The notes beneath the pieces were generated by a model that was not told the origin of the DNA, ran no database searches, and was given only the letters and a program-made list of their open reading frames with translations. Below are positions 34,683-42,255 of a DNA stretch of 64,000 nucleotides, in pieces. A program made the translations under genes and the position numbers. Each line of letters opens with the position of its first letter. Positions within the stretch are counted from its first letter, which is position 1. Source of the stretch: Gaiellasilicea sp963761905 (GTDB lineage: Bacteria > Actinomycetota > Thermoleophilia > Gaiellales > Gaiellaceae); the NCBI GenBank assembly GCA_963761905.1, contig CAVXIQ010000001.1, forward strand, positions 292,869-356,868, read 5' to 3'.

Positions 34683-35027
34683 ATGAGCACCACCGTGATC
34701 GTGATCATCGTCATCGTCGCCCTGTTGGTGCTCGCTGCCCTGTTGCTGGGTGCTCGGCGCCGGCAGGCACAGCAACTCGAGGAGAAGCGGGTGGAGGCGC
34801 AGAGCACCCGTGAGGAAGCTCAGTCGAGCGCCCGGCGGGCGGAGCAGGCGCGCCTCGCCTCGGAGGAGCAGGCCGCAGTCGCGCGCCGCGAGCGAGAGAA
34901 GGCGGACGAGCTCGAGCGGCGTGCGGCCGAGGTCGATCCCGACGTCGACGATCCGGTCGACGACGACCGCGACGTCGCCGATACAGATGCAGAGCGAGCG
35001 CGGCGCGATCCTGACTCGACCGTGTAG
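34683..35027 (+). CDS. membrane-anchored coiled-coil protein
   Basis: A 114-residue protein from ATG 34683 with GAGGT upstream. One N-terminal membrane helix (TTVIVIIVIVALLVLAALLLGA) is followed by a charged coiled coil (RRRQAQQLEEKRVEAQSTREEAQSSARRAEQARLASEEQAAVARREREKADELERRAAEVD) and an acidic tail rich in Asp (DPDVDDPVDDDRDVADTDAERARRD). It is probably a cytoplasmic-facing envelope stress or structural factor; there is no family name. It is divergent from the TlpA-like gene across 140 bases. Confidence 0.7.
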   Translation: MSTTVIVIIVIVALLVLAALLLGARRRQAQQLEEKRVEAQSTREEAQSSARRAEQARLASEEQAAVARREREKADELERRAAEVDPDVDDPVDDDRDVADTDAERARRDPDSTV

Positions 35028-35095
35028 GTGAAGGAGAGGCCGCAACCGATCAGAACGTTTCTGCGTTGACCTATCACCTCGAGCGAAGGAGATAG

Positions 35096-35173
35096 ATGAG
35101 CCTCTTGACCATCATCATCATCGTCGTGCTCGTCCTGCTCGTCCTCGGCTTCGTCGGCCGCGGCCGCTTCTAG
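35096..35173 (+). CDS. 25-residue membrane peptide
   Basis: ATG 35096 has the ideal ribosome-binding site GAAGGAGA six bases upstream. The product is essentially one membrane helix: MSLLTIIIIVVLVLLVLGF with a short VGRGRF end. It resembles very short DUF3309-like hydrophobic peptides found in many bacteria. It follows the coiled-coil membrane protein by 68 bases and a terminator-like hairpin follows it. Confidence 0.6.
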   Translation: MSLLTIIIIVVLVLLVLGFVGRGRF

Positions 35174-35197
35174 GACCGACAGCACGTCGCGTTTAGG

Positions 35198-35219
35198 CCG
35201 CCCGGCACTTGCCGGGCGG
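35198..35219 (+). terminator. intrinsic terminator-like hairpin
   Basis: CCGCCCGGCA pairs with TGCCGGGCGG, followed by TTGCGTTT. It ends the small membrane protein operon. Confidence 0.65.
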
Positions 35220-35235
35220 TTGCGTTTCGGGCACG

Positions 35236-36030
35236 GTGTGCAGAGTGCCGCCCGCCGATCTTCACGACCTCTTCGCACGCGCCGACGAAGTTCCCGAGCT
35301 TCCAAAGCTCGGCGGGATGGCGCGCCCGAACGGCGTCGTGATCGTGAGCGAGCGTTTTTGGGCGTTCGCGACCTTGGACGGCGGGCTCTACGAGGGAGCC
35401 ATGCCTGCGCGTAGCTCGCGCGTGGGGCGGATCCCGCTGCTTCGAGGGCTGCTGCAGCTCGCTTCCTCGATGGCTCCGCTCGCGCGAGGCCGCGGTGTCG
35501 CCCGCGGTCGGGAGCGGTTTCTCCTACTCGGGGCGTTCGTCGCGTCGTTCGCCCTGATCGCCTTGCCAGCGCGCCTCGAGCTGCCCGTCGGGCTCCTGCT
35601 CTCGGCGTTGCTCCTGGGTTGGCTGTTTCGCGGTCGGACGCTTCGCTTGCACGGTGCCGAGCATCGCGCGATCGCGGCTGCCGAGCAGGGCCGACTGCAG
35701 GCGTGCTGGAGCGGCGCTTCGCGTCCGAGCCGCTTCTCGCCGCGGTGCGGCACGAACTTCGCGGCGCTGGCCCTACCGGTGACCGTGCTCGCAGAGCGGC
35801 TCTTGCCGGTTGCCGGTGCGTCGCTGGCCGCGAGCCTCCTCGCGGCGATGCTCGCGCTCGGTCTCACGATGGAGCTCTGGAAAGCCGTGCAGCACCCATC
35901 CGGCCTCCTGCGCGGGCTCTTGCTGCCGGGGCTCGCGTTGCAGCGGCTGACGACCCGCGAGCCCGGGCTGGACGACACGCGCGTCGCGCTCGGCGCGGTT
36001 GCATCGGTTCTCCGTCGCGAGCTCGGCTAG
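35236..36030 (+). CDS. DUF1385 family membrane protein
   Basis: A protein of about 264 residues from GTG 35236 (GTG 35245 is the alternative). It carries the DUF1385/YqhQ signatures: GGMARPNGVVIVSERFWAFATLDGGLYEG, then RTLRLHGAEHRAIAAAEQGRL and SRFSPRCGTNFAAL. There are about four membrane helices, for example FLLLGAFVASFALIALPA and LPVGLLLSALLLGWLF. The conserved H-G-A-E-H and R-C-G-T motifs suggest a metal- or redox-linked membrane function, but the family is uncharacterised. It converges on the methyltransferase gene with a four-base stop overlap. Confidence 0.85.
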   Translation: MCRVPPADLHDLFARADEVPELPKLGGMARPNGVVIVSERFWAFATLDGGLYEGAMPARSSRVGRIPLLRGLLQLASSMAPLARGRGVARGRERFLLLGAFVASFALIALPARLELPVGLLLSALLLGWLFRGRTLRLHGAEHRAIAAAEQGRLQACWSGASRPSRFSPRCGTNFAALALPVTVLAERLLPVAGASLAASLLAAMLALGLTMELWKAVQHPSGLLRGLLLPGLALQRLTTREPGLDDTRVALGAVASVLRRELG

Positions 36031-36785
36031 ACCCGCCCTCGAACCGCCCAGGCGCGGGCGACGATCGTGAACGGCGCCGGCGGGATCAGAGCTCGACAAC
36101 GCTCGCGGAGCTCGATCCGCCGTCTCTCGTCGAGACCGGCGACATACGAGCCCGCCGGGCCGACCCCCAGCGTGAACGGCTCCCACCAGTCGTCGAAGCT
36201 CTCGTGCTCGACCGCGGATTCGAGGACCGTCCTCTCGAGCTCGCGTAGGCCGGCCTTCTCGAACAGCTCCGCCAGATGGCCTTCGCGGACGCCCGGTAGC
36301 TCCGATTCGTCTTCGACCTCGGGGTCGAGCTCGTGCGCCGGCCGCCAGAACAGGCTGAGCGGTCCCTGACCGCCGCCGTGATCCCAGACGCACGCGGCGA
36401 CGACGCCGCCCGCCCGCGTGACCCGCTTCATCTCCGCCAGCCCGGCGATCGGATCCGGCATGAAGTGGACGACGAGCTGCGCGAGTGTTGCGTCGAACGC
36501 TCCCGCGCCAAACGGAAGGCGTTCAGCGGCTGCCTCCTGAACTTCCACGCCGGGATGTCGCTCCCGCGCCGCTTCGACGAACGATTGCGACGGGTCGACA
36601 GCCGACACGGCCGCAGGTCCGAGGCGAGCGACGAGCTCGGTCGTGAGCGCGCCTGGGCCGCAGCCGACGTCCAGGGCGCGCTGACCGCGGCTCACAGCGG
36701 CGAAATCGGCGAGCTGCGGCGAGAGGAGCACCGAGTACTTCCCCATGAAGCGGTCGTAGAGATCCGCAGCGACGGCAAAGCTCAT
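36027..36785 (-). CDS. class I SAM-dependent methyltransferase
   Basis: A 252-residue protein. Motif I is ALDVGCGPGALTTELVARLG (about residues 37-56), motif II is AVSAVDPSQSFVEAAR, the post-II acidic loop is AAAERLPFGAGAFDATLAQLVVHFMPDP, and motif III is ITRAGGVVAACVWDH-like (VTRAGGVVAACVWDHGGGQG). The C-terminal FDDWWEPFTLGVGPAGSYVAGL is typical of UbiE-like small-molecule methyltransferases. It would move a methyl from S-adenosylmethionine to an unknown small molecule. It is monocistronic. Confidence 0.88.
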   Translation of the reverse strand: MSFAVAADLYDRFMGKYSVLLSPQLADFAAVSRGQRALDVGCGPGALTTELVARLGPAAVSAVDPSQSFVEAARERHPGVEVQEAAAERLPFGAGAFDATLAQLVVHFMPDPIAGLAEMKRVTRAGGVVAACVWDHGGGQGPLSLFWRPAHELDPEVEDESELPGVREGHLAELFEKAGLRELERTVLESAVEHESFDDWWEPFTLGVGPAGSYVAGLDERRRIELRERCRALIPPAPFTIVARAWAVRGRV

Positions 36786-36842
36786 CGGCGCAATCTATGT
36801 GTCCGGACGGCAGAAAATCAGCTTCCGTGACAATCGGCGAGC

Positions 36843-36904
36843 GGAGCGAAGCGACCCTTAAGGGGTCTTTGCGCGATCGGAATCTGCTTCCGCAGATTCC
36901 GATC
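36843..36904 (-). repeat. two-hairpin 3' element, copy 1
   Basis: Reading along the minus strand just past the tRNA-Ala 3' end there is a perfect 13-base-pair hairpin with a four-base loop (36875-36904). A seven-base linker follows, and then a 25-base box (36843-36867) whose core GACCCCTTAAGGGTC is itself self-complementary. The box recurs after the ferritin gene at 42194-42218 with one difference, while the long hairpin keeps the same shape but a different sequence. Confidence 0.7.
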
Positions 36905-36916
36905 TTGCGCCAACCA

Positions 36917-36989
36917 TGGAGCGTGCCGGGATCGAACCGGCGACCTCCGCCTTGCAAAGGCGGCGCTCTCCCAGCTGAGCTAACGCCCC
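36917..36989 (-). tRNA. tRNA-Ala (anticodon UGC)
   Basis: Seventy-three bases fold as a cloverleaf on the minus strand. The acceptor is GGGGCGT/ACGCTCC, the D arm is AGCTCAGCTGGGAGAGC, the anticodon arm is CCGCC-TTTGCAA-GGCGG, giving TGC, and the T arm is GCCGG-TTCGATC-CCGGC. CCA is not encoded beyond the discriminator A. A TACACT -10 box lies at 37007-37012, about 18 bases upstream. It reads GCA and GCG alanine codons. Confidence 0.97.
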
Positions 36990-37015
36990 GTACCGAGGAG
37001 CGAGAAAGTGTAGAG

Positions 37016-37058
37016 AAGGGAGGGAGCGCCGCCGCCGTGCGACGACGCTCCCTCCCTT
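37016..37058 (-). terminator. hairpin after the M36 peptidase gene
   Basis: AAGGGAGGGAGCG (37016-37028) pairs perfectly over 13 bases with CGCTCCCTCCCTT (37046-37058), immediately past the peptidase stop on the minus strand. It separates that transcript from the tRNA promoter. Confidence 0.7.
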
Positions 37059-37063
37059 TGGTG

Positions 37064-39769
37064 CTAGCGGAAGCGGAAGTACGCGACCGAGCTGCTCGCC
37101 CCGGAGATCCTGAGCGTCAGTCTGCGGCACGATCCCGCCCAGGAGGCGTCCGTCTCCCAGTTGACGTGGTACTCGTCGCCCTGCTGCTTGGGCGCGCCCG
37201 ACGTCTGGATCGGCGTCGCGGCCCCCGTCGACGTCAGCGTGACGCAGTCGACGGGCTCGGAGTCGAGCGTCACCGTCTGGCCCGCCTGCAAGCCGGTCAC
37301 CGCGTACTTGATCGGAACCGACGAGCCGGCGTTCCGGTCGTTCAGCGACGGTGCCTGGTCGAGCGGCGAGCGGAACGCCCCAGCCGCGGCCGAGCACGTC
37401 GCCGGCACAGTGAAGCTCTGGACACCGTCGGTGCGACTCGTCGAGACGCCCTGGCTGGCTCCGGTTCCGAGCCCGCGCTTCGCGAACCCGCGCCAGATCT
37501 CGCACTGGTTCGCCCCACCGGTCAGCGCCCGGTCGGCCGCCAGAATCGCGTCGCGGCCGTCGACGAAGCCCGGCGAGCACGGCTGGAACTTGAGTCCGTC
37601 CGTGACGAGCTGGATCGTCAGGTTGTTCCCGCCCGTGTGCCAATCGGCGTAGACGTTCGCGTTGTAGCCGTACTTGGCGACGAGGTTCCAGTAGACCTCC
37701 CACAGCATCGTGTTCCAGACGTAACCGACGCCGTGCGGGTTGGAGATGTTGACCGTGTCCTTGATCGAGTCGTAGGTCGACGGGTTCACGGCCATGTCGG
37801 TCGTGTACTGAGTCGGACGGATCCCGACACCGTCGGCCGGCTGGAAGCTCACGTAGGTGCCGACCCCGCGGGGTGTCGTCGGGGTGTCCGACGGGCTCGT
37901 GGTCAGCGTGAGGCCGTAGAAGTCGCTCCAGCCCTCGCCCATGTGCTCGAGGATCGTCGCCGTGTTCAGGCACGACACGGTCTGGGGGCCACCGGTGAGG
38001 CGGTTCGAGATCCCGTGCCCGTACTCGTGGACGATCACGGCGTTGTCGAGATCGGAGTCGCGATCGGGCACGCCGCCCGTCCCGTCCGAGACCGTCACGT
38101 TGTTGCCGGGACTCGCCTTGAACAGGTTTCCATCCGCGAGGCTGATCATCACCGACGGAATCGTGATCGACGGGTCGGCGCCACCCATTGCGGTCGGAGC
38201 CGCTGCGGTGTTGTTGACCACGATCACCATGAGCGCGCCCAGATCCTGCGCCTTCTTCACCTTGCCGACGAACCCGCAGGTGCCACGGTCGATCAGCGCG
38301 ATCTTGCCCGCCGGATTGGCGAGATAGGGATCGAGGGGGAGCGCCGGAGGAATGGTGCTCCCGATCGGGTACGCCGGGTCGCAGCCGCGACCCACGTAGA
38401 CGACGTCGCCGGTGATCGGCCCGGTGGTGACGAGGCTCTCGCCGAAGCCGGCCATTGGGCCGAAGAACGTCTGCGGAGCCAGCGGACCGGTGTTCACCTT
38501 GATCGGGTTCGGCGCCGACGAGCGCCACTCGAACATCTGCATCCGAGGCCGCCCGCCTTCCACGTCCGTTCCGAAGTTGGCGTTGTTGCGGCCACTGCCG
38601 TCCTGGGCCTCGGCCCGGACGTCGTCACCGCCGAGCCCACCCTTGCCGTAGTTGTTGACCTGGAAGTTGCCCGACGCCTCGTCGAAGCCGTAGTTGTGCA
38701 TGACGTCGTGGATCACGTTGTTCCAGTAGAAGAGGTTCGTCACGAACGCCGGCTGCGAGTCGAGCGGGCGCACGCTCAGGTTCAGCGGAAAGTCGAAGAC
38801 CAGACCTGGCCCGCCGTTCGGGTCGCTGCCCGGATCCGGGATGTTGTCGTTCGTCCGGTCGGCGTAGGCGTGGACGTTGTTGCCGCGCGTGACCGTGAAC
38901 TCCGGACCGGCCACGCCGTTCGTGTCGTGCCAGCCGAACGGCGACGCGCTCGGGTCGGCCGGATTCTCCACGAGCACGCGATCGCCGTCGCTCGGGCTCT
39001 CCATCGGGATCGGGAAGACCCGATACTTGGCGCCGTCCGTGGCGGGGAACGACGGCAGTGCCGTCGCCGGGGCGGAGGGTCGGGCGAGGGCCTCGCCCGT
39101 CGCGCGCGCGTCCTCGTGGATGATCAGGTCGAAGGTGCCGAGCGAGGCACCGGTCTCGGCATCGACGAGCGCGTTCCACCAGTGGTCGCCGCCCACCTCG
39201 TCGAGCCGGATGCTCCAGGCGAGGCGTACCGCGTTGTCAGTCGGCATCCACACGAGCTTCGCGTCGATCGGCTTCTCGGCGATCCCGCCGGTGGAGACGG
39301 TGGCGGCCTCGGCCGGTCCACCCTTCCTGTTCAGCACCTTGAATGCCTGCTTGGGCTTCAGGTTCAGGTGTTCTGCTGCTGAGTCCACCGCGTCGACCAC
39401 GGCCTTCTTCGCGCTTTGCCCGGCTGTCGCGGCGGCGAGGTTCGAGACAAAGCGGTTGCCGGCGCTGATCACGCTGCCGTCACGCGCGACGTTGACGTTG
39501 ATGAGGCCGTTGTAGACGCCGATCCCCTTGTGCTGCTGCTGGAGATAGACATGGGTGACGCCGTTGTGCTTGCTGACGACGGTGTCCGTCACGACGACGT
39601 CGTTGACGTCCGAGCCTGTCAGCCCGAGTGTCTGCTTCTGGGCCTTGATGTAGTCGAGCGCGACGGTCTTCGCGTCCGCTGCTGAGCCCGAGGCCGCGCC
39701 CGACGCGACGACCAGGCCCATGACGGCTGCGAGAACGACCGCTCGCGTGAACACGCGGCGAAACGGCAT
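37064..39769 (-). CDS. secreted M36 (fungalysin-type) metallopeptidase with PA domain
   Basis: I start at ATG 39767-39769 with AGGAGG seven bases upstream, giving 901 residues. A signal peptide (PFRRVFTRAVVLAAVMGLVVASGAASGSA) is followed by a propeptide (FTP-like, TLGLTGSDVNDVVVTDTVVSKHNGVTHVYLQQQHKGI). The catalytic domain has FYWNNVIHDVMHNYGFDE, the zinc site VIVHEYGHGISNRL (near residue 580) and the third ligand region HMGEGWSDFYGL. A protease-associated domain (IALIDRGTCGFVGKVKKAQDLGA) is inserted. The C-terminus is a beta domain ending AYFRFR. It should digest proteins outside the cell. Confidence 0.93.
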   Translation of the reverse strand: MPFRRVFTRAVVLAAVMGLVVASGAASGSAADAKTVALDYIKAQKQTLGLTGSDVNDVVVTDTVVSKHNGVTHVYLQQQHKGIGVYNGLINVNVARDGSVISAGNRFVSNLAAATAGQSAKKAVVDAVDSAAEHLNLKPKQAFKVLNRKGGPAEAATVSTGGIAEKPIDAKLVWMPTDNAVRLAWSIRLDEVGGDHWWNALVDAETGASLGTFDLIIHEDARATGEALARPSAPATALPSFPATDGAKYRVFPIPMESPSDGDRVLVENPADPSASPFGWHDTNGVAGPEFTVTRGNNVHAYADRTNDNIPDPGSDPNGGPGLVFDFPLNLSVRPLDSQPAFVTNLFYWNNVIHDVMHNYGFDEASGNFQVNNYGKGGLGGDDVRAEAQDGSGRNNANFGTDVEGGRPRMQMFEWRSSAPNPIKVNTGPLAPQTFFGPMAGFGESLVTTGPITGDVVYVGRGCDPAYPIGSTIPPALPLDPYLANPAGKIALIDRGTCGFVGKVKKAQDLGALMVIVVNNTAAAPTAMGGADPSITIPSVMISLADGNLFKASPGNNVTVSDGTGGVPDRDSDLDNAVIVHEYGHGISNRLTGGPQTVSCLNTATILEHMGEGWSDFYGLTLTTSPSDTPTTPRGVGTYVSFQPADGVGIRPTQYTTDMAVNPSTYDSIKDTVNISNPHGVGYVWNTMLWEVYWNLVAKYGYNANVYADWHTGGNNLTIQLVTDGLKFQPCSPGFVDGRDAILAADRALTGGANQCEIWRGFAKRGLGTGASQGVSTSRTDGVQSFTVPATCSAAAGAFRSPLDQAPSLNDRNAGSSVPIKYAVTGLQAGQTVTLDSEPVDCVTLTSTGAATPIQTSGAPKQQGDEYHVNWETDASWAGSCRRLTLRISGASSSVAYFRFR

Positions 39770-39867
39770 GCAGAAACCTCCTGTTGATCCCCCTGAGTCG
39801 AGCAGGCTCGACCGATGACGCGGGCAGTCTTCCATGCCGCACCGAAAAGCACAAGCAAAGTGCCGTT

Positions 39868-40770
39868 TTAGTGCAGCGGCTCTTTGCGGGTGTCGCTCGG
39901 GGGCCGCAACCCTCGATGTTCAAGAGCTCGTAGACCCGCTCTGAAGGTCTGCGTGGATTCGTCCTTCCTGCGGCCGCCCTGCTCGAGCCGCCGGATGCGC
40001 GCCTCGAGCGCCTCGAGCTCCGGCGCCGGTTGAGCCTGCTGGGACTCCAGGGCTCGCTCGCGGGCAACGAGGCGTGACTCCCGCTCGGCGAGTGCATCGC
40101 TGTGGGCGGCGAGCTCGGCGCGTGTCTTCACGAACGCCTGCTCGGCCAGGCGCAGCTCCTCGAGCTTCGCTTCCGCACGCGCTTCGTCATCCTCGTCACT
40201 CGGCTGTTGCTCCCGTTTCGCGAGTGTCGCCTCACGCTCGGTGAGCGCGGCTTCGCGCGCCGACAACTCCTCCGTCCGGCCGTCCAACTCGTCGGCCGCC
40301 GCCGCCAGGCTCGCCTCTCGCGCTTCGAGGGCAGCCTCACGAGCTGTCAGAGCATTCGTGTCTGGCTCCGGTTCCCGCGGCCGGTTCGCCGCCGCAGCTG
40401 CGAGGTCACGTTCCCGCTGGGCCAGCGTCGTCCGGAGCGTCGCGAGCTCGAGTCGAAGGGCTTCGAGCTCCGCCGTCGCGGCGTCGGTCTTCGCGGCACG
40501 CGCCGCCTGTGCCTCGGCCAGACGGAGTCGGACGGCCTGGAGGCGTCCGCCACCTCCGTCGAGCCCCTGCTCGCGCCGTTCGACTCGCGCCAGCGCCTCC
40601 TCGAGCTGACGTTCTCGAACCTGCACATGGGCCACCCGCTCGGAGAGCGCCGACTTGAGCACCTCGAGCTCAGCGGCTCCGTCGAGCCGCTGACGGCGCA
40701 GAGCTTCTCGCTCCGACTCGACCTCGGGCTCGTTGTTCTGTCGCTCGAAAGGCCCCCTGAACAGGCTCAC
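39868..40770 (-). CDS. long coiled-coil protein
   Basis: A 300-residue protein that is almost entirely coiled coil, rich in Ala, Arg, Glu and Leu, for example AAELEVLKSALSERVAHVQVRERQLEEALARVERREQ and AREAALEAREASLAAAADELDGRTEELSAREAALTEREATLAKRE. There is no membrane segment or enzyme domain. It may be a structural or chromosome- or division-linked cytoskeletal protein, as are other actinobacterial coiled-coil proteins, but that is a guess. It starts MSLFRGPFERQNNEPE and is followed at some distance by the M36 gene on the same strand. Confidence 0.75.
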   Translation of the reverse strand: MSLFRGPFERQNNEPEVESEREALRRQRLDGAAELEVLKSALSERVAHVQVRERQLEEALARVERREQGLDGGGGRLQAVRLRLAEAQAARAAKTDAATAELEALRLELATLRTTLAQRERDLAAAAANRPREPEPDTNALTAREAALEAREASLAAAADELDGRTEELSAREAALTEREATLAKREQQPSDEDDEARAEAKLEELRLAEQAFVKTRAELAAHSDALAERESRLVARERALESQQAQPAPELEALEARIRRLEQGGRRKDESTQTFRAGLRALEHRGLRPPSDTRKEPLH

Positions 40771-40814
40771 GAGCCGGATCGTACTCGGCAGAACGGATCG
40801 GCTCGGCCCGATTG

Positions 40815-41057
40815 CTAGGCCGCGCGGTCCAGCCTGTCCTCGGCCCTGGCGCGCCGGACGATGTCGTCGCGCTCGCCGAAGCGGATCCGCGCCCGTTCGG
40901 CACGATGCCGATCCCAGAGCACCTGCAGATGCTCGTCGATCTGCTTGATCTCCTCGCGCGCGGCATCGTCGCGGCCGCGAGAAAGCTCCGTGTACAGCTT
41001 CGTCCTCTGTTCGCTCAGCCGCTCGATCTCTGCCTGGATCTGAGGAATCGTGGTCAT
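40815..41057 (-). CDS. DUF2630-like small protein
   Basis: An 80-residue helical protein: IPQIQAEIERLSEQRTKLYTELSRGRDDAAREEIKQIDEHLQVLWDRHRAERARIRFGERDD. The repeated I-x-x-x-I-E-x-L-x-E pattern and the later L-x-x-L-W-D-x-x-R-x-x-R-A motif match the DUF2630 family, usually about 80 residues and common in actinobacteria. The function is unknown. The coding strand and spacing put it in line with the neighbouring coiled-coil gene. Confidence 0.7.
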   Translation of the reverse strand: MTTIPQIQAEIERLSEQRTKLYTELSRGRDDAAREEIKQIDEHLQVLWDRHRAERARIRFGERDDIVRRARAEDRLDRAA

Positions 41058-41095
41058 AGTCCTGAAAACGAGCCGGTCGAGCGGCTCATTCCCTG

Positions 41096-41185
41096 CTAGT
41101 CGCGGCTGAACAGGAAGACAACAATCGCCGCAATCCCGACGATTCCGGCCGCCACCGCGACCAGCTCCAAGGCGTCGACGATCAC
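41096..41185 (-). CDS. 29-residue membrane peptide
   Basis: GTG 41183-41185 overlaps the stop of the upstream metallopeptidase in GTGA. The product is one membrane helix, MIVDALELVAVAAGIVGIAAIVVFLFSRD. Because of the stop-start overlap it is probably translated by coupling. No known family. Confidence 0.45.
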   Translation of the reverse strand: MIVDALELVAVAAGIVGIAAIVVFLFSRD

Positions 41186-41511
41186 TCGTAGCCCAGCTCT
41201 GCGATCCGGTTCTCGTCGAAGCCGAAGTAGTGCGCGAGCTCGTGGAGGACCGTGATCCGGATCTCCTCCCGAAGCTCGGCGGGATCGGTGAACTCCTCCT
41301 CGAGCGGCCGCCGGTAGATCGCGATCCGGTCGGGAAGCTGGCCGAAGTCGCCGCTGCCGCGCTCGGTCAGGGGGATTCCCTCATAGAGGCCGAACAGATC
41401 GGGATCGTCGGGATGGAAGTCCTCGACCACGACGGCGATGTTGACGAGCGCCGCGGCAAGCTCCGGCGGGAGCGAGTCGAGCGCCGCGCGCACCTCGTCC
41501 TCGAACGCCAT
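41182..41511 (-). CDS. zincin-like small metallopeptidase (PF06262 type)
   Basis: A 109-residue protein from ATG 41509-41511. The N-terminus is MAFEDEVRAALDSLPPELAAALVNIAVVVED and the C-terminus holds the zinc motif ITVLHELAHYFGFDENRIAELGYE (H-E-x-x-H near residue 91). The central FGLYEGIPLTERG with RIAIYRRPLEEE is also characteristic. These minimal HExxH proteins are cytoplasmic and lack an assigned substrate. Note that the reading frame extends further upstream, antisense to ferritin, but the homology-like part starts here. Confidence 0.85.
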   Translation of the reverse strand: MAFEDEVRAALDSLPPELAAALVNIAVVVEDFHPDDPDLFGLYEGIPLTERGSGDFGQLPDRIAIYRRPLEEEFTDPAELREEIRITVLHELAHYFGFDENRIAELGYE

Positions 41512-41616
41512 CAGTACCGCGGCCGGAGTGGTGGCCTGATCTGGACGAGCTTGACGGGCCCGTTTTCTCGCAGCGGCAGCACGGGGCGATGCTATCCACG
41601 GAGTAAGCTCGCTCTG

Positions 41617-42144
41617 ATGGCCCGTCTGACCCAGGCGATGAACGAGCAGATCGCGCACGAATTCGGCGCCTCGCAGCAGTACGTCGCGATCGCGGTCTAC
41701 TTCGACGCGCTGACCCTTCCTCGGCTGGCGAGCCACTTCTACCGCCAGGCGGTGGAGGAGCGCAATCACGCGATGATGCTCGTCCAGTATCTGCTCGACG
41801 CCGACGAAGAGGTCGTGGTTCCCGGCCTGGAGGCGCCGCAGAGCGGTTTCGGCGATCTCGTCGAGCCGGTGCGGCTCGCGCTCGAGCAGGAGAAGCGGGT
41901 GACGGCGCAGATCTCGGCGCTCGTCCAGCTCGCCCGCGAGGAGAACGAGCTCGTGGCCGAGCAATTCCTCCACTGGTTCCTGCAGGAGCAGCGCGAGGAG
42001 GTCGCGTCGATGTCCGGCTTGCTCGCCGTCGCGGAGCGCTCGCGCGACAACGTGATGCTGATCGAGGACTACCTCGCTCGCGAGGCCGGCGGCCAGAACC
42101 CGCTGGAAGCCGGCGCGCCACCGGCCGCCGGCGGTGCGCTCTGA
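41617..42144 (+). CDS. ferritin-like iron storage protein
   Basis: A 175-residue protein from ATG 41617. The ferroxidase ligands of the four-helix bundle are visible: QIAHEFGASQQYVAIAVYFD (first Glu), FYRQAVEERNHAMMLVQYLLD (E-R-x-H), ALEQEKRVTAQISAL, and EQFLHWFLQEQREEVASMSGLL (E-Q-x-x-E). It lies in the cytoplasm as a 24-mer and stores iron as ferrihydrite. A DNA element with two hairpins follows 12 bases after the stop. Confidence 0.93.
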   Translation: MARLTQAMNEQIAHEFGASQQYVAIAVYFDALTLPRLASHFYRQAVEERNHAMMLVQYLLDADEEVVVPGLEAPQSGFGDLVEPVRLALEQEKRVTAQISALVQLAREENELVAEQFLHWFLQEQREEVASMSGLLAVAERSRDNVMLIEDYLAREAGGQNPLEAGAPPAAGGAL

Positions 42145-42156
42145 TTTGCCCGCAGC

Positions 42157-42218
42157 GTTGAGCATCCGCTTGCGCGGACGCTCAACGCGCGTTGACCCCT
42201 GAAGGGTCGCTTCGCTCC
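42157..42218 (+). repeat. two-hairpin 3' element, copy 2
   Basis: After the ferritin stop, GTTGAGCATCCGC (42157-42169) pairs with GCGGACGCTCAAC (42174-42186) across a four-base loop, with one mismatch in 13. A seven-base linker and the conserved 25-base box (42194-42218) follow, matching copy 1 at 36843 except for one base. The order and spacings are identical to copy 1. Confidence 0.7.
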
Positions 42219-42255
42219 CGGCTGGCTCGCAGAGGGCCTTGACGTGTTGCTCTAG

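Noticed and set aside
36797..39382. 861-codon plus-strand frame over the M36 gene and the tRNA
   Set aside because: It runs through the tRNA gene and is the complement of the peptidase; no protein family signal.
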